Source of the DNA: Rubrobacter aplysinae
GTDB lineage: Bacteria; Actinomycetota; Rubrobacteria; Rubrobacterales; Rubrobacteraceae
Length of the DNA stretch: 64,000 bases
Direction: 5' to 3'
Assembly: GCF_001029505.1 (NCBI RefSeq)
Contig: NZ_LEKH01000004.1
Location: 13,230 to 77,229 of the forward strand
Below, one piece after another: positions 52,843 to 62,577 of this stretch (position 1 is the stretch's first letter; the number at the start of each line of letters is the position of its first letter). Below the pieces are notes generated by a model, which was not told the DNA's origin, ran no database searches, and was given only the letters and a program-made list of their open reading frames with translations. The position numbers were made by a program, and so were the translations under genes.

Positions 52843-54249
52843 CTAGCGTCTGATGACGCGTTTCATCGAATCTATGACGCGGGGGTCGAACTGCGTGCCC
52901 GCGTTGCGCTCCAGCTCCTCTAACGCCGTCTCATGGCTCATGGCCTCTCTGTAGGGCCTGTCGTTGGTCATGGCGTCGTAGGCGTCGACCACGGAGATGA
53001 TCCTGGCCTCGACGGGTGTATCCTCGCCGGCATTTCCCCTGGGATAACCGCCGCCGTCGAACCGCTCGTGGTGGGAGAGCACGGCCTCCGAGATACTCTC
53101 GAACCCCGCGATGCTGGCGAGTATGTCCGCCCCGATTACCGGGTGCCGGCGCATGACGGCCCACTCTTTTTCCGAGAGGGCGCCCGGCTTGTTGAGGATG
53201 AAGTCGGGGATACCGATCTTGCCGATGTCGTGTAGTACCGCCGCGTAGCGGGCGGTGCGGGCCTCCGAGGGCCCGAGGCCGAGGTCCAGGGCGACAGTCT
53301 CCGCGAGGCTCTGGGTGCGGCCTATGTGCTCGCCGGTGGTGCCGTCCCGGGACTCCAGCGCCGCCGACAGGGCCAGTATGGCTTCGAGGTCCCGGTGCTC
53401 CAGGGCGGCGTGGAGCCGGCTCCGCTCCTGGGCGTGGGAGAGCTGGCGGGCGACGAGCCGCAGGGATGCCACCTCCGACTCCTCGTAGCCCTTCTCCTCG
53501 CGGAACAGCAGGACAGATCCCGCCTGCTGGTTTTGCCCTCCGAATGGCACGCCGGCGGCGCATCCTCCCTCTATCCGGCCCTGCCACCCGCGACGGCCCG
53601 GAGGCCCCAGGCCCACCAGCTCGTCCAGGGCCTCCGGAAAGTCCTCGAAACCCGCGGAAGCGACCGGCTCGCCGTCGCCGTCCAGGACCGCCCCCGCCCG
53701 GGAGTCGAGCAGCTCTATCGTCAGGGTCAGCACGGCCCGGTATATCTCCTCTTCGTCCAGGGTCCGCGAGAGCGCCTCGGAGGCGAGCTGCACGACGCTG
53801 GCCTGGGCGGAACGGCGGGCCGCCGTCGAGTGGGCCTCGGCGGTCGAGACCGCGAGCGAGAGCACGTCGGCCACTGGTAGGAGCTCCTCCCGGACCCCGG
53901 GCTCCGCGCTCTCGCGGTCGGTATAGAAGAGCATCCTGCCGACCCGGACCTTGTCCCTCAGGATCGGGACCTCCGGCGGTCGCGCCTGGCGGGTCTCTTC
54001 CCCCGAGGAGACCCTGATCTCTTCCCCTCCGACCCGGGCCTCGATTACCAGGGCGTCGAGGTCCAGCGCCTGCGTCAGAGACCGGGCGGTATCCGCGAGC
54101 CCGTCGCCGAGGTTTTCGGGCTCCGCCGCCACTCTCCGGGCGAGATCGGAGGCTACGGCCAGCGCACTGGGCCGCGAGGCTTGCGCCGTGCGCCCGTTTT
54201 GACCGTTCCGGTCTCCGCCGGTTTCCAATCTCTGGACCATTGCAGGCAT
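52843..54249 (-). CDS. HD-GYP domain protein with GAF-like sensor
   Basis: A 468-residue signalling protein. Residues about 25-260 look like one or two GAF-type domains (SEALSRTLDEEEIYRAVLTL; SVLLFREEKGYEESEVASLR). Residues about 285-465 are an HD-GYP phosphodiesterase: VLHDIGKIGIPDFIL, RRHPVIGADIL, HHERFDGGGYPRG (GYP motif present) and SVVDAYDAMTNDRPYR. The metal ligands look complete, so c-di-GMP hydrolysis is plausible. It probably forms an operon with the MEDS gene. Confidence 0.9.
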   Translation of the reverse strand: MPAMVQRLETGGDRNGQNGRTAQASRPSALAVASDLARRVAAEPENLGDGLADTARSLTQALDLDALVIEARVGGEEIRVSSGEETRQARPPEVPILRDKVRVGRMLFYTDRESAEPGVREELLPVADVLSLAVSTAEAHSTAARRSAQASVVQLASEALSRTLDEEEIYRAVLTLTIELLDSRAGAVLDGDGEPVASAGFEDFPEALDELVGLGPPGRRGWQGRIEGGCAAGVPFGGQNQQAGSVLLFREEKGYEESEVASLRLVARQLSHAQERSRLHAALEHRDLEAILALSAALESRDGTTGEHIGRTQSLAETVALDLGLGPSEARTARYAAVLHDIGKIGIPDFILNKPGALSEKEWAVMRRHPVIGADILASIAGFESISEAVLSHHERFDGGGYPRGNAGEDTPVEARIISVVDAYDAMTNDRPYREAMSHETALEELERNAGTQFDPRVIDSMKRVIRR

Positions 54250-54306
54250 TATCGTCCGGCGGGACGGATGGCTTTAATAACCCCTTACCCTGAGTGGCTA
54301 GCCTGG

Positions 54307-56211
54307 CTAGCCGCCGTCGTGTACGTGGCCCCCGAGGTGACGGGCTAGGAACTCCTCGGCGGCGGCGTAGAACCTCAGGCGGTTCTCGGGACGGGCGAAG
54401 CCGTGGCCCTCGTCCTCGAAGAGCAGGTACTCGTGGTCGAGGCCCTTCTCCCGCAGGGCGGCCACGATCTGCTCGGACTCCTGCTGCTTGACGCGCGGGT
54501 CGTTGGCTCCCTGGGCTATGAGTATCGGTATCCCGATGTCGTCCACGTAGAACAGTGGCGAGCGGCTTTCGAGAAACTCGGGCTCGTTGTCCGGGTCGCC
54601 GACGCGCTCGGTGAACGTCGAGCGCAGGGTGGACCAGTACGGCGGGATGCTCTGTATGAGCGTGATCAGGTTGGACGGCCCCACGATGTCCACGGCACAC
54701 CGGAACACCTCCGGGGTGAACGCGGCCCCGGCTAGCGCGGCGTACCCGCCGTAGGAGCCGCCGAAGATCGCAACCCTCTCCGGGTCGGCGATGCCCTCCG
54801 ACACCACCCACCGCACGGCGTCCACGAGGTCGTCGTGCATGTCCGCGCCCCACTCGCGGTCGCCGGCGTTTACGAACTGTTTGCCGTAGCCGGTGGAGCC
54901 CCGGAAGTTTACCTGCAGACAGGCGTAGCCCCGGTTTGCGAGCCACTGGGCCTCGGGGTTGTAGCCCCACATGTCCCGGGCCCACGGACCGCCGTGGACG
55001 TTCAGCACGACGGGCAGCTCCGAGGCGGCCGCGCCGGGGGGCAGGGTCAGGTAGCCGTGGATCTCCAGCCCGTCGCGGGCGGCGAAGGAGACGGGCTCCA
55101 TGCTCGCCAGGGTGTAGCCCGCCAGGTCCGAGCGGGAGTCGAACAGGTGCGCCCCGCCCTTGGCCTCGCGGTCATAGTAGAAGTAGGCCGCCGGGCCGTC
55201 GTCGGCGTCGAAGGCCACGAGCCAGCGGCGGTCGGCGTGGTCGCGGCTCACCACGGCGAGGTCCCCCGGGTGCAGGGAGCGTAGCGCCTTGAAGTCCTCC
55301 CGCACGGCGTCACCGAGCACCACCCACTCGGTGCGCGCCCGCACGAAGGCGACGGCCTCGACCTCGCGGCTCTCGGGGTTCAGCTCCACGCCGCCGACGT
55401 CGTACTGCGGGTCCTCGGCTATCGTGTCCGTCTCCCCGCTTTGTGGGTCGAGGACGACGAGCCGGGAGGCGTTGGCCTCGCGGGAGTCGAGCAGGTACAT
55501 CCGCGAGCCGTCGCCGGTAAACCCGAGCGGCCCGCTGTTCAGGCTATCCTCCCGGTCCCAGCGCAGTAGTTCGCGCCACCCGTCGGCCTCGGCCTCCCGG
55601 TACAGGAGGTCCGAGCCCCCGTCCGGGCGGGTGCGCACGGCGGCCCGCACCCGCAGGTCCTCGTCGGCTTCCCAGCCGGATATATCTCCGGGGTTCTCGG
55701 CGGCTAGCTCCAGCCCGCCGGTCGCGACCGTGAGACGGTGGGCGTCGTGCAGGCGCTCGTCGCGGTCGTTGAGGCCGACCAGGATCTCGCCCGGCCTGCG
55801 GCGGCTGCGCCCGATCACCTGCGCCTGAACTCCCTCGAACGGGGTGAGGTCCCGCGCCTCGCCGGGCTCGTTCGAGCCGGGGTCCACGGCGTACAGCCGC
55901 CAGTTCTCGTCGCCGTCCCGGTCTTGGAGGTAGACGAGATGCTCGTTATCCTCCGTCCAGAAGTAGGCCCGGATGCCCCGGCTCCGGTCATCGGTGACGG
56001 GCGTAAAGTCCCGTTCGAGGTCGCCGTCCACCGGCCCGACCCAGACGTTCAGGACGCCCTCCACCGGCGCGAGAAACGAGAGCCTGCCGCCATCGGGCGA
56101 GAGCCGGGCCTGCGCCCGCTCGGGGTTGCCGAATAGGACCTCGCGGGGTATAAGCCTCGCCTGTTGCCCTTGCGACGATGCCTGTGTCAACTCGGTGCCG
56201 CCTTTCTGCAT
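54307..56211 (-). CDS. S9-family prolyl oligopeptidase-type serine peptidase
   Basis: A 634-residue protein: an N-terminal beta-propeller (about 30-370) and a C-terminal alpha/beta hydrolase. The catalytic Ser is in [14 protein letters not shown], Asp in [11 protein letters not shown] and His in [28 protein letters not shown] is also typical of acylaminoacyl/dipeptidyl peptidases. No signal peptide is evident, so it is probably cytosolic. The assigned start at 56211 has only a weak ribosome site. Confidence 0.92.
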   Translation of the reverse strand: MQKGGTELTQASSQGQQARLIPREVLFGNPERAQARLSPDGGRLSFLAPVEGVLNVWVGPVDGDLERDFTPVTDDRSRGIRAYFWTEDNEHLVYLQDRDGDENWRLYAVDPGSNEPGEARDLTPFEGVQAQVIGRSRRRPGEILVGLNDRDERLHDAHRLTVATGGLELAAENPGDISGWEADEDLRVRAAVRTRPDGGSDLLYREAEADGWRELLRWDREDSLNSGPLGFTGDGSRMYLLDSREANASRLVVLDPQSGETDTIAEDPQYDVGGVELNPESREVEAVAFVRARTEWVVLGDAVREDFKALRSLHPGDLAVVSRDHADRRWLVAFDADDGPAAYFYYDREAKGGAHLFDSRSDLAGYTLASMEPVSFAARDGLEIHGYLTLPPGAAASELPVVLNVHGGPWARDMWGYNPEAQWLANRGYACLQVNFRGSTGYGKQFVNAGDREWGADMHDDLVDAVRWVVSEGIADPERVAIFGGSYGGYAALAGAAFTPEVFRCAVDIVGPSNLITLIQSIPPYWSTLRSTFTERVGDPDNEPEFLESRSPLFYVDDIGIPILIAQGANDPRVKQQESEQIVAALREKGLDHEYLLFEDEGHGFARPENRLRFYAAAEEFLARHLGGHVHDGG

Positions 56212-56328
56212 CTCTCTAACTGGCTCCGGTGGATGTGCGGCTATTGTACCCGTGCGCGTCTTCGTACAGGGATAAGAGGGGCAGAGGGAGATGATCCGCC
56301 GCGCATGGCCGACCCGGCTCCGGCCTGA

Positions 56329-56949
56329 TCACCAGGCACCACCGAGCAATCCTAGCTGGCGGTCCAGGAGAGCCACCTGCGTCTCCGCCGGTAGCCGGTC
56401 GGGCTCCAGGGTCGCCTGCAGGCCAATGCCGTCCACCACGACCACCAGGGCGTCCGCCTCCCGGGCCGCGTCGAGCCCCGCTGGGAGCGTGCCCTCCCTC
56501 TGGCAGGCCGCGATCATATCCCGGACCAGCCCGCGCCACCGCTCGTACCAGCGGCGCTGCTCGGCGGCCAGGGTCTCATCCGCCGCCGCCCTACCCCAGA
56601 AGGCGAGCCACACCCGCCACTCGTCGCGCCGCGCATCGTCCAGGGGCAGACAGCCCGCGAGCCCCGCCCGCAGCGCCTCTGGCGAGGCTGCACCGTCCCG
56701 TCCCTCGACCTTAACTACTTTCTCGGCCCTCTCGAAAGTCTCGGCGGCCAGCTCGACAGAGACGCGCAAGGCGTAGAGGAGCATCTCGTCCTTGTCGGAG
56801 AAGTAGTGGGAGAGCACCCCGGTCGAGTAACCGGCCTCCTCCGCGATGTCGCGCACCGTCACGGCGTCGAGCCCCACACGCCCGACCGCCCGCCACACGG
56901 CGCGCGCGATCTCACGCCGCCGCGACTCGTGATCCACAACCTTCGGCAT
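56329..56949 (-). CDS. TetR-family regulator
   Basis: A 206-residue repressor. The N-terminal HTH (VTVRDIAEEAGYSTGVLSHYF) is clear, followed by a ligand-binding C-terminal domain of BetI-like type (WLAFWGRAAADETLAAEQ). ATG 56949 is divergent from the SMR transporter gene; the overlapping promoters between them make this gene its likely repressor. Confidence 0.9.
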   Translation of the reverse strand: MPKVVDHESRRREIARAVWRAVGRVGLDAVTVRDIAEEAGYSTGVLSHYFSDKDEMLLYALRVSVELAAETFERAEKVVKVEGRDGAASPEALRAGLAGCLPLDDARRDEWRVWLAFWGRAAADETLAAEQRRWYERWRGLVRDMIAACQREGTLPAGLDAAREADALVVVVDGIGLQATLEPDRLPAETQVALLDRQLGLLGGAW

Positions 56950-56951
56950 CC

Positions 56952-56983
56952 CTAGAATTCTAGCGTTTTATATTATAATAAAC
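56952..56983. promoter_or_regulatory. Overlapping divergent promoters and operator, TetR/SMR
   Basis: CTAGAATTCTAG (56952-56963) is a perfect palindrome. Next, GTTTTATATTATAATAAAC (56965-56983) is a near-palindrome containing TATAAT on the plus strand (56974-56979) and TATAAT on the minus strand (56977-56972). The -10 boxes of the two genes overlap, so one bound repressor could control both. Confidence 0.65.
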
Positions 56984-57007
56984 ATCCGAAATAAAAGGAG
57001 GTGCGGG

Positions 57008-57328
57008 ATGGGTTGGTTGTATCTGGTAGCCGCGATCCTGGCGGAGGTTGCCGGGACGACGAGCATGAAGTTGTCGGAGGGGTTCACGAGGCTCGGGCCT
57101 TCGGTGGCGATATTCTTGCTGTACGGGGTGGCGTTCGTGCTCCTGACGCTGGCGCTAAAGAGCTTCGACGTGAGCGTCGCGTATGCGGTGTGGGCGGGGC
57201 TCGGGGTCGCCCTGATCTCACTCGTGGGAGTCCTGTACTTTCAGGAGCCGCTGACCGCGTTAAAGGTCGGCTCTTTGCTACTCATAGTCGCCGGGGTCGT
57301 CGGCCTGAACCTGGGCGGGGCCCACTAG
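57008..57328 (+). CDS. Small multidrug resistance (SMR) family transporter
   Basis: A 106-residue four-helix proton-coupled transporter. The essential Glu in helix 1 is in AAILAEVAGTTSMKL (Glu14), with YAVWAGLGVALISLVG in helix 3 matching EmrE-type members. AAGGAGG lies eight bases before ATG 57008. Divergent TetR control suggests drug or cation efflux. It could also be a guanidinium-type (Gdx) exporter; the sequence alone does not decide. Confidence 0.92.
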   Translation: MGWLYLVAAILAEVAGTTSMKLSEGFTRLGPSVAIFLLYGVAFVLLTLALKSFDVSVAYAVWAGLGVALISLVGVLYFQEPLTALKVGSLLLIVAGVVGLNLGGAH

Positions 57329-57381
57329 GGCTTCCTGAGGTTTCTCGTCGCCCGGCCGGAGCTTTAAGAACTACGGGAGCC

Positions 57382-57408
57382 ACAGGCGCTACAGGCGCTA
57401 CAGGAAGA
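57382..57408 (+). repeat. Tandem ACAGGCGCT units across the gntP stop
   Basis: ACAGGCGCT at 57382-57390 and 57391-57399, then a partial third copy, cover the gntP stop codon (57398-57400, minus strand). Confidence 0.9.
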
Positions 57409-58756
57409 GGCTGATCACCAGTATCACCAGGAACGCCACCACCCCCACTATCGTCTCCATCACGGTCCAGGACTGGAGGGTCTGCTTCTCGTTTATCCCG
57501 AGGTAGCGGCTGACCAGCCAGAAGCCGGAGTCGTTCACGTGCGAGAGCACCGTGGACCCGGCTCCGGTCGCGATCACTATCGCCCCGAGCAGGGGAGCCG
57601 AGTATTCCCCGACGCTGACGACCGAGGTAACCACGCTCGCCGCCGTGACTATGGCCACGGTCTGGGAGCCGAGCGAGACCCTGACCAGGACGGCCACGAG
57701 GAAGGCGAGCACCACTATCGGGAGGTTCGAGGCCTGGAGTAGCTGCTGGAGCTGGTCCCCGAGCCCGCTCTCGGAGAGCACCGCGCCGAAGACCCCTCCC
57801 GCCCCGGTAACCAGGATTATGAGCCCGACCGGCTCCAGGGCCCTGGAGGCGATCCCCTGCACCTCTTCCCGCGAGTAGCCGTGCCGGACTCCCACGACGT
57901 AGAAGGCGAGCAGTACCGCGATAGTCAGCGCCGTGAAGGGGTTGCCGATCAGGGTGAGCGCGGTCCTCCAGGCGCTATCCTCGGGGAGCACCGTACCCGC
58001 CAGCGTGTTACCCAGTATAAGCACCAGCGGGAGCAGGACTATGGAGACGGTCAGACCGAACGAGGGCGTGCTCTTCGTGCCGTCCTCTTCCTCTTCGGCC
58101 TCCTCCTCGCCTCTCAGCATGTACTCCGGCACGCCGACGTAGACCCTGTTACCCAGGAACGTGCCGAACAGCACGCCGCCGACGATGACGGCCGGGATGC
58201 CGGCTATGAGGCCCCAGAGGATCACCCACCCGAGGTCCGCGTTCAGGATACCGGCCGCCGCTATGGGGCCGGGCGTCGGGGGTATGAAGCCGTGGGCCAC
58301 GACCAGCCCGGCAAGCAGGGGTATCGCGTAGTAGTAGATCGAGCGTCCCAGGTTCTGGGTAATGGAGTAGACGAGGTAGATCAGGAGTATCAGGCCAACG
58401 TCGAAGAATACCGGGATGGCTACGAGAAGCCCGGTCAGGGCCAGCGCCCACTGTATCCTCTGCTCTCCGAACGCTCCTATGAGCGTGCGAGCTATCTGCT
58501 CGGCCCCGCCGGTTACCCGGAGCATCTCGCCGAACATCGCCCCCAGTCCGACGACCACGGCGATGTAGCCTAAAGTGTCGCCCATCCCGGTCTCGATGGT
58601 GTCTATTATGTTGCCCGGAGGTATGCCGGCCACGAGCGCCGTGAGCCCGCTGACGATGAGAAGCGTGACAAAGGCGTGCAGCCGGACCACGATCACGAGG
58701 AACAGTATCAGCGCGACGGCCGCGACGATTATGCCGAGCAACGCGTACGGTGACAT
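57398..58756 (-). CDS. gntP: Gluconate:H+ symporter (GntP family)
   Basis: A 452-residue polytopic permease with about 12-14 hydrophobic segments. PVFFDVGLILLIYLVYSI, AHGFIPPTPGPIAAAGIL and HVNDSGFWLVSRYLGI are GntP-family hallmarks. It is followed on the minus strand upstream by the gluconokinase gene (45 bases), so the two are co-transcribed as gntK-gntP. Imported gluconate would be phosphorylated and enter the pentose phosphate pathway via gnd in this window. Confidence 0.93.
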   Translation of the reverse strand: MSPYALLGIIVAAVALILFLVIVVRLHAFVTLLIVSGLTALVAGIPPGNIIDTIETGMGDTLGYIAVVVGLGAMFGEMLRVTGGAEQIARTLIGAFGEQRIQWALALTGLLVAIPVFFDVGLILLIYLVYSITQNLGRSIYYYAIPLLAGLVVAHGFIPPTPGPIAAAGILNADLGWVILWGLIAGIPAVIVGGVLFGTFLGNRVYVGVPEYMLRGEEEAEEEEDGTKSTPSFGLTVSIVLLPLVLILGNTLAGTVLPEDSAWRTALTLIGNPFTALTIAVLLAFYVVGVRHGYSREEVQGIASRALEPVGLIILVTGAGGVFGAVLSESGLGDQLQQLLQASNLPIVVLAFLVAVLVRVSLGSQTVAIVTAASVVTSVVSVGEYSAPLLGAIVIATGAGSTVLSHVNDSGFWLVSRYLGINEKQTLQSWTVMETIVGVVAFLVILVISLFL

Positions 58757-58781
58757 CCGTTAAGACTCCTCTCTAGCTAGG

Positions 58782-58803
58782 TTGCCTGATCATTGCCTGA
58801 TCA
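58782..58803 (+). repeat. Exact tandem duplication TTGCCTGATCA
   Basis: Two copies of TTGCCTGATCA (58782-58792, 58793-58803) lie in the gntK-gntP spacer and cover the gntK stop codon. Confidence 0.95.
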
Positions 58804-60342
58804 CTCGCCAGCGCCGGACTCTGGAGACTCTGGAGACTCCGAAAACTCCGGCTCCAGACGCTCGTAGAGCCGGTCGAAGGTCTTCACCAGCTCCCTGTAG
58901 ACGCGGGCGTTCTGCTCGTCGGGCTGCTGGCGGTCTCCGGTCCCGACCATCTTCGTAGCCTCTTCGAGAGAATCAATCTCTCCCAGAGCCTTCATGCAGA
59001 GGATCGCGGCCCCCAGACAGGAGCTCTGGTAGCTCTCGGGGAACGAGATCTCTCGGCCGAACACGTCCGCGGTGATCTGCCGCCACAGGGAGGAGCGGGC
59101 GAACCCTCCGGTGGCGCGGACCCGGTCCGGTTTTCCGGCCACCTCTTCCAGGGAACGGGCGACGCCGTGCATCTGGTACATGACGCCTTCGAGCACGGCC
59201 CGGATCATGTGCTCCCGCCCGTGTCTCAGGGTCAGCCCGAAGAACACGCCCTTTACCTCCGGGTTCCAGTGGGGGGCGCGCTCGCCCATTAGATACGGCA
59301 AGAAGACCAGGCCTCCCGAGCCCGCCTCTACCCCGGCGGCGAGCTCTCCCATGAGATCGTACGGGTCCCGGTCCTCTGCCTCGGCCGCGTCCCGGAGCTC
59401 CGGGAACACCTCGTCGCGCAGCCACCGCAAGGCGATGCCGCCGTTGTTTATCGGGCCGCCTATTACCCACACGCTCTCGGTGAGCGCATAGCAAAACGTG
59501 CGCCCCTCCTCGTCCACTGCCGGGCTCGGCACGGCTGTGCGGACCGCCCCGCTGGTCCCGATGGACATTGCTACCACCCCGGGCTCTATGGCGCCCAGCC
59601 CGAGGTTCGCCAGCACCCCGTCGTTCGCCCCCAGGATGAAGGGCGTCCCGGCGTCCAGCCCAAGCCGCCGCGCGTACGTCTCGTCGAGTCCCCGGACAGC
59701 GTGCGTGGTCGGTACGGGCCTGGAGAGCTTCTCCTCCGGTACCCCGGCTATCCCTAGCGCGCCCTCGTCCCAACCCAACGCTTCGAGGTTGAAAAGCCCG
59801 GTGGCCGAGGCGATGGAGTAGTCTACGAGGAACTCGCCGAAAAGCCGGTAGAAAATATACTCTTTGACCGACACCCACCTCGCAGCCGCCTCGAAGGTAT
59901 CGGGATCCTCTTCGCGGAACCAGAGGAGCTTCGCCAGCGGCGACATCGGATGTACCGGAGTACCGGTACGGCGATGGACCGAGAGCCCGTCCATCTCGGC
60001 CCGGATCCTCGCAGCCTGGTCCGTGGCCCGGTTGTCCGCGTAGGTGAGCGCCGCCGTCAGGGGAGAGCCGTCCTTGTCGAGCGCGATGAGGCTATGCATC
60101 GCCGCGCTGAAGGCCACGCCGGAGACTTGCCTATCCGTCTCCGCCAGGGCCTGCACCACCTCTGAAAGAGAGGAGAGCGCGGCGTCGAGGATCTCCTCCG
60201 GGTCCTGCTCGGCCCGGTCGGGTAGCGGCGAGCGCAGAGGGTACTCCCGCTCCGACTCGGCGAGAACCCCGCCTTTCGTATCGTAGGCGACGACCTTCGC
60301 GCTTGTCGTCCCCAGATCCACCCCGACGAACATCGAGACCAC
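58801..60342 (-). CDS. gntK: Gluconokinase, FGGY family
   Basis: A 513-residue FGGY sugar kinase. GVDLGTTSAKVVAYD (N-terminal ATP site), FSAAMHSLIALD, VMYQMHGVARSLEE and ATGGFARSSLWRQITADVF are typical; gntP next to it supports gluconate as substrate rather than xylulose or glycerol. The C-terminus ends in a repeat-encoded Ser-Pro-Glu tail. Start GTG 60342 follows GGAG; ATG 60333 is also possible. Confidence 0.9.
   Translation of the reverse strand: MVSMFVGVDLGTTSAKVVAYDTKGGVLAESEREYPLRSPLPDRAEQDPEEILDAALSSLSEVVQALAETDRQVSGVAFSAAMHSLIALDKDGSPLTAALTYADNRATDQAARIRAEMDGLSVHRRTGTPVHPMSPLAKLLWFREEDPDTFEAAARWVSVKEYIFYRLFGEFLVDYSIASATGLFNLEALGWDEGALGIAGVPEEKLSRPVPTTHAVRGLDETYARRLGLDAGTPFILGANDGVLANLGLGAIEPGVVAMSIGTSGAVRTAVPSPAVDEEGRTFCYALTESVWVIGGPINNGGIALRWLRDEVFPELRDAAEAEDRDPYDLMGELAAGVEAGSGGLVFLPYLMGERAPHWNPEVKGVFFGLTLRHGREHMIRAVLEGVMYQMHGVARSLEEVAGKPDRVRATGGFARSSLWRQITADVFGREISFPESYQSSCLGAAILCMKALGEIDSLEEATKMVGTGDRQQPDEQNARVYRELVKTFDRLYERLEPEFSESPESPESGAGE
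58817..58850 (-). repeat. Tandem 9-bp units in the gntK 3' end
   Basis: GACTCTGGA (58817-58825, 58826-58834), then GACTCCGAA (58835-58843) and a diverged fourth. In frame on the minus strand it encodes repeated Ser-Pro-Glu at the protein end. Confidence 0.9.
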
Positions 60343-60594
60343 CCTTACGATCTCCGTTTAACCCATAAAGCCCACGATTTACGTACCTTCCGGCCGAAGC
60401 CGATAAACCTGAAACGAAAGTGTCATCGCCCGGGTGGGGGCGGAGCGGGCCCGTGCGGAGGCCGGGTTACTCGGATAAAGGGCGGACGTTCTCCCCCCAG
60501 TGAAAGCTCGGTTCGCGCCCAGTGCCGCGGGCTACGTCTTCTCGCCAGGTTTCTTACAGCGGCGCGGCCGCGGGGCCTTCTCCTGGTGATTCTA

Positions 60595-61416
60595 GGGCGC
60601 GTCCGCAAATCATAGCCACAGGGTCACAGTCGCCAAGGTCAACATCCCACCGTAGTTCGCAACTCGCTTCTCATACCGGGTGGCTATGCGCCGCCACTGC
60701 TTGAGGCGATTGATCAGCCGTTCCACCAAGTTTCGCTCGCGGTACGCCTCCCGGTCGAAGTTTTCGTCCCTACTCTGGTCCGAGCGCACCGGGATTACGG
60801 ACTTTACCTGCTTGCTGTTCAGAAGTTCGCGGATGCGCTCGCTGTTGTAGCCCTTGTCTGCCACCACGCACTCGGGACGTAGCTTGGGACGGCCTCTGTC
60901 GGCTCGCTTCACCGACCCTGTTTCAAGCAGCGGCTCGAACATCGAGGCCTCGTGTCTGTGGCCGGCCGTGACTAGAAACGCCAGGGGTTTGCCGTACCCT
61001 TCAGCTTTTAGGTGGATTTTCGAAGTGAAACCTCCGCGGCTCCTGCCAAGAGCTTCATCTTCCTGGCAGCTACCTTTAGCACCGGCCGCATGCTGGTGGG
61101 CGCGTACGGAGCTGCCATCTACAAAGTGTTTGGACCAGTCGATGTCTCCCTGCTGGTCAGAACCTCGCTGTAGCTCATCGAGGACCTTCTGCCACACTCC
61201 AGAGGCTGTCCAACGGTAAAAGCGGCTTGAAGCAGTCTTCCACGATACTCCTGCCTCGGCGGGAAGATCGCGCCACGGCGCACCGGTGCGGGCGACCCAT
61301 AGTATGGCCTCGATCACCACGCGATGGTCACGCGCAGGTCGCCCGCGTACAGGCTCTTGTGGGGGCAGGTGCGCCAACAGACGTTGCCACTGCTGCTCGG
61401 TCAGCACCCACCTCAT
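60595..61416 (-). mobile_element. IS5-family insertion sequence (IS427-like), one end recognised
   Basis: GGGCGCGTCCGCAAATCAT at 60595-60613 looks like the terminal repeat at the 3' end of the transposase gene, overlapping its stop. I could not find a matching inverted copy past the gene start (61417-61545), so the other end is unclear: degenerate, or deleted. The element separates the gluconate genes from the MOSC gene. Confidence 0.7.
60610..61416 (-). CDS. IS5-family DDE transposase
   Basis: A 268-residue transposase in one intact frame. The N-terminal domain has LTEQQWQRLLAHLPPQ and ILWVARTGAPWRDLP. Catalytic residues are Asp in FVDGSSVRAHQHAAGAKG, Asp in VVADKGYNSERIREL and Glu in RNLVERLINRLKQWRRIATR. 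Many IS427-group elements need a frameshift; this copy reads through. It may therefore be active, if its ends are intact. Confidence 0.95.
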   Translation of the reverse strand: MRWVLTEQQWQRLLAHLPPQEPVRGRPARDHRVVIEAILWVARTGAPWRDLPAEAGVSWKTASSRFYRWTASGVWQKVLDELQRGSDQQGDIDWSKHFVDGSSVRAHQHAAGAKGSCQEDEALGRSRGGFTSKIHLKAEGYGKPLAFLVTAGHRHEASMFEPLLETGSVKRADRGRPKLRPECVVADKGYNSERIRELLNSKQVKSVIPVRSDQSRDENFDREAYRERNLVERLINRLKQWRRIATRYEKRVANYGGMLTLATVTLWL

Positions 61417-61545
61417 GAGGCGTCTTTCCCGTCAACTAACCTCCCGCGGGTTGGAGGTGTCTTACGCTTCTGCCCGCAGCCATCCCTTAGCTCGCACACG
61501 CCCATGGAAGTTCCCTTTCCGCGGGGTTCAGAGCCGAGAGCAAGC

Positions 61546-62361
61546 TTACTCCAAGACCTCGATACGGTCGCCGGTACGAATTTCGCCATGCGACAGTACA
61601 TCCGCCCGTAGTCCTCCCCGATGCACCAGACCGCGCAACACCCCTGGGCGCGTCAGGCGTTCGAGGTGTGCGCATGGCTCGCACCGGCGTTGGCCCAGGC
61701 ATTCGACCTCTCCAACCCGAAAGCGCCGCCCGATGAGATCGTCGAGAGCGATGCCTCTTACTACGAGGTTGCGCCGTGCCTCGGCCGGTGTAAGCTCGAC
61801 GCCCCGGGCAGACAGTTCCTCCAGGGCTTCGGCCTCTACCAGGGTAAGATCGTAGCCACGCCCGCCTGGCTCCGAGAATGTTCCTGCCCCACGCTCGTAG
61901 CGATCACCCACGAGTCCACGATCTTCCATGGCATCTACAGAGGGCACCACCTGCATGGGGGCCTCGGCCTCGGCGGCCAGCGCCACCAGCTCCACGATGC
62001 CAACCCTGTCGGTACCCGACCCTATCCCGATCTTCGTTTGCAGGTTGTGTTCTGCTAGCACAAAGGCCTCGTCCACGAATACTCCTTCCCCGTCGGCCTT
62101 GCCTTCCGGGTCGTACACGACGCCGGGTGGCACTCCAAAGAACACCGCCCAGGTCGAGGAATCACGGCGCAGACCCAGAAACCTACCCGGCCACTTGAAG
62201 CTGTGTGGAGACTCTACGGGGACCAGCCCGAGGTTTCTAATGGCCAGCCACTGGCTCAAACCGACCCCTACATCGCCGGGCACCTCGGAAGGCTCCACAT
62301 CCAGCATGTACGCGACGCAGGCTCTCAGAGAAGCCGCCTTACGATCTTCGGCTGTATACAT
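61546..62361 (-). CDS. MOSC-domain protein with N-terminal extension
   Basis: A 271-residue protein. The C-terminal half (about 135-270) is a MOSC domain: GLVGDRYERGAGTFSEPGG, LTPAEARRNLVVRGIALDDL, and the conserved Cys in RRCEPCAHLERLTRPG. MOSC proteins handle molybdenum cofactor-bound sulfur or related reductions. The first about 125 residues are a separate domain I do not recognise (VEPSEVPGDVGVGLSQWL). It is divergent from the MocR-type regulator gene. Confidence 0.82.
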   Translation of the reverse strand: MYTAEDRKAASLRACVAYMLDVEPSEVPGDVGVGLSQWLAIRNLGLVPVESPHSFKWPGRFLGLRRDSSTWAVFFGVPPGVVYDPEGKADGEGVFVDEAFVLAEHNLQTKIGIGSGTDRVGIVELVALAAEAEAPMQVVPSVDAMEDRGLVGDRYERGAGTFSEPGGRGYDLTLVEAEALEELSARGVELTPAEARRNLVVRGIALDDLIGRRFRVGEVECLGQRRCEPCAHLERLTRPGVLRGLVHRGGLRADVLSHGEIRTGDRIEVLE

Positions 62362-62577
62362 TGCGTTGCTCCTCTCGCAAGCTCTTCACTACGCCTTGCC
62401 CGCAGCGTCCCGCCGGCGTCAGACGGTCCTGTCTCGACGCTGGCATCCTGGAGCGACACACTCAAGCGTATTCGCCCGATTGGAACCTGTTCAAGACCCA
62501 ATCTTTGCTATTATTCTGGATCCAATACAGGCACTGGGGTGCATGGTCTTAGACCTCTAGGCTTAGGAGGCAACGTT

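Noticed and set aside
52931-54985. 684-codon minus-strand frame over the HD-GYP and peptidase genes
   Set aside because: Runs across two well-supported genes in another frame; arginine/glycine/proline-rich without motifs.
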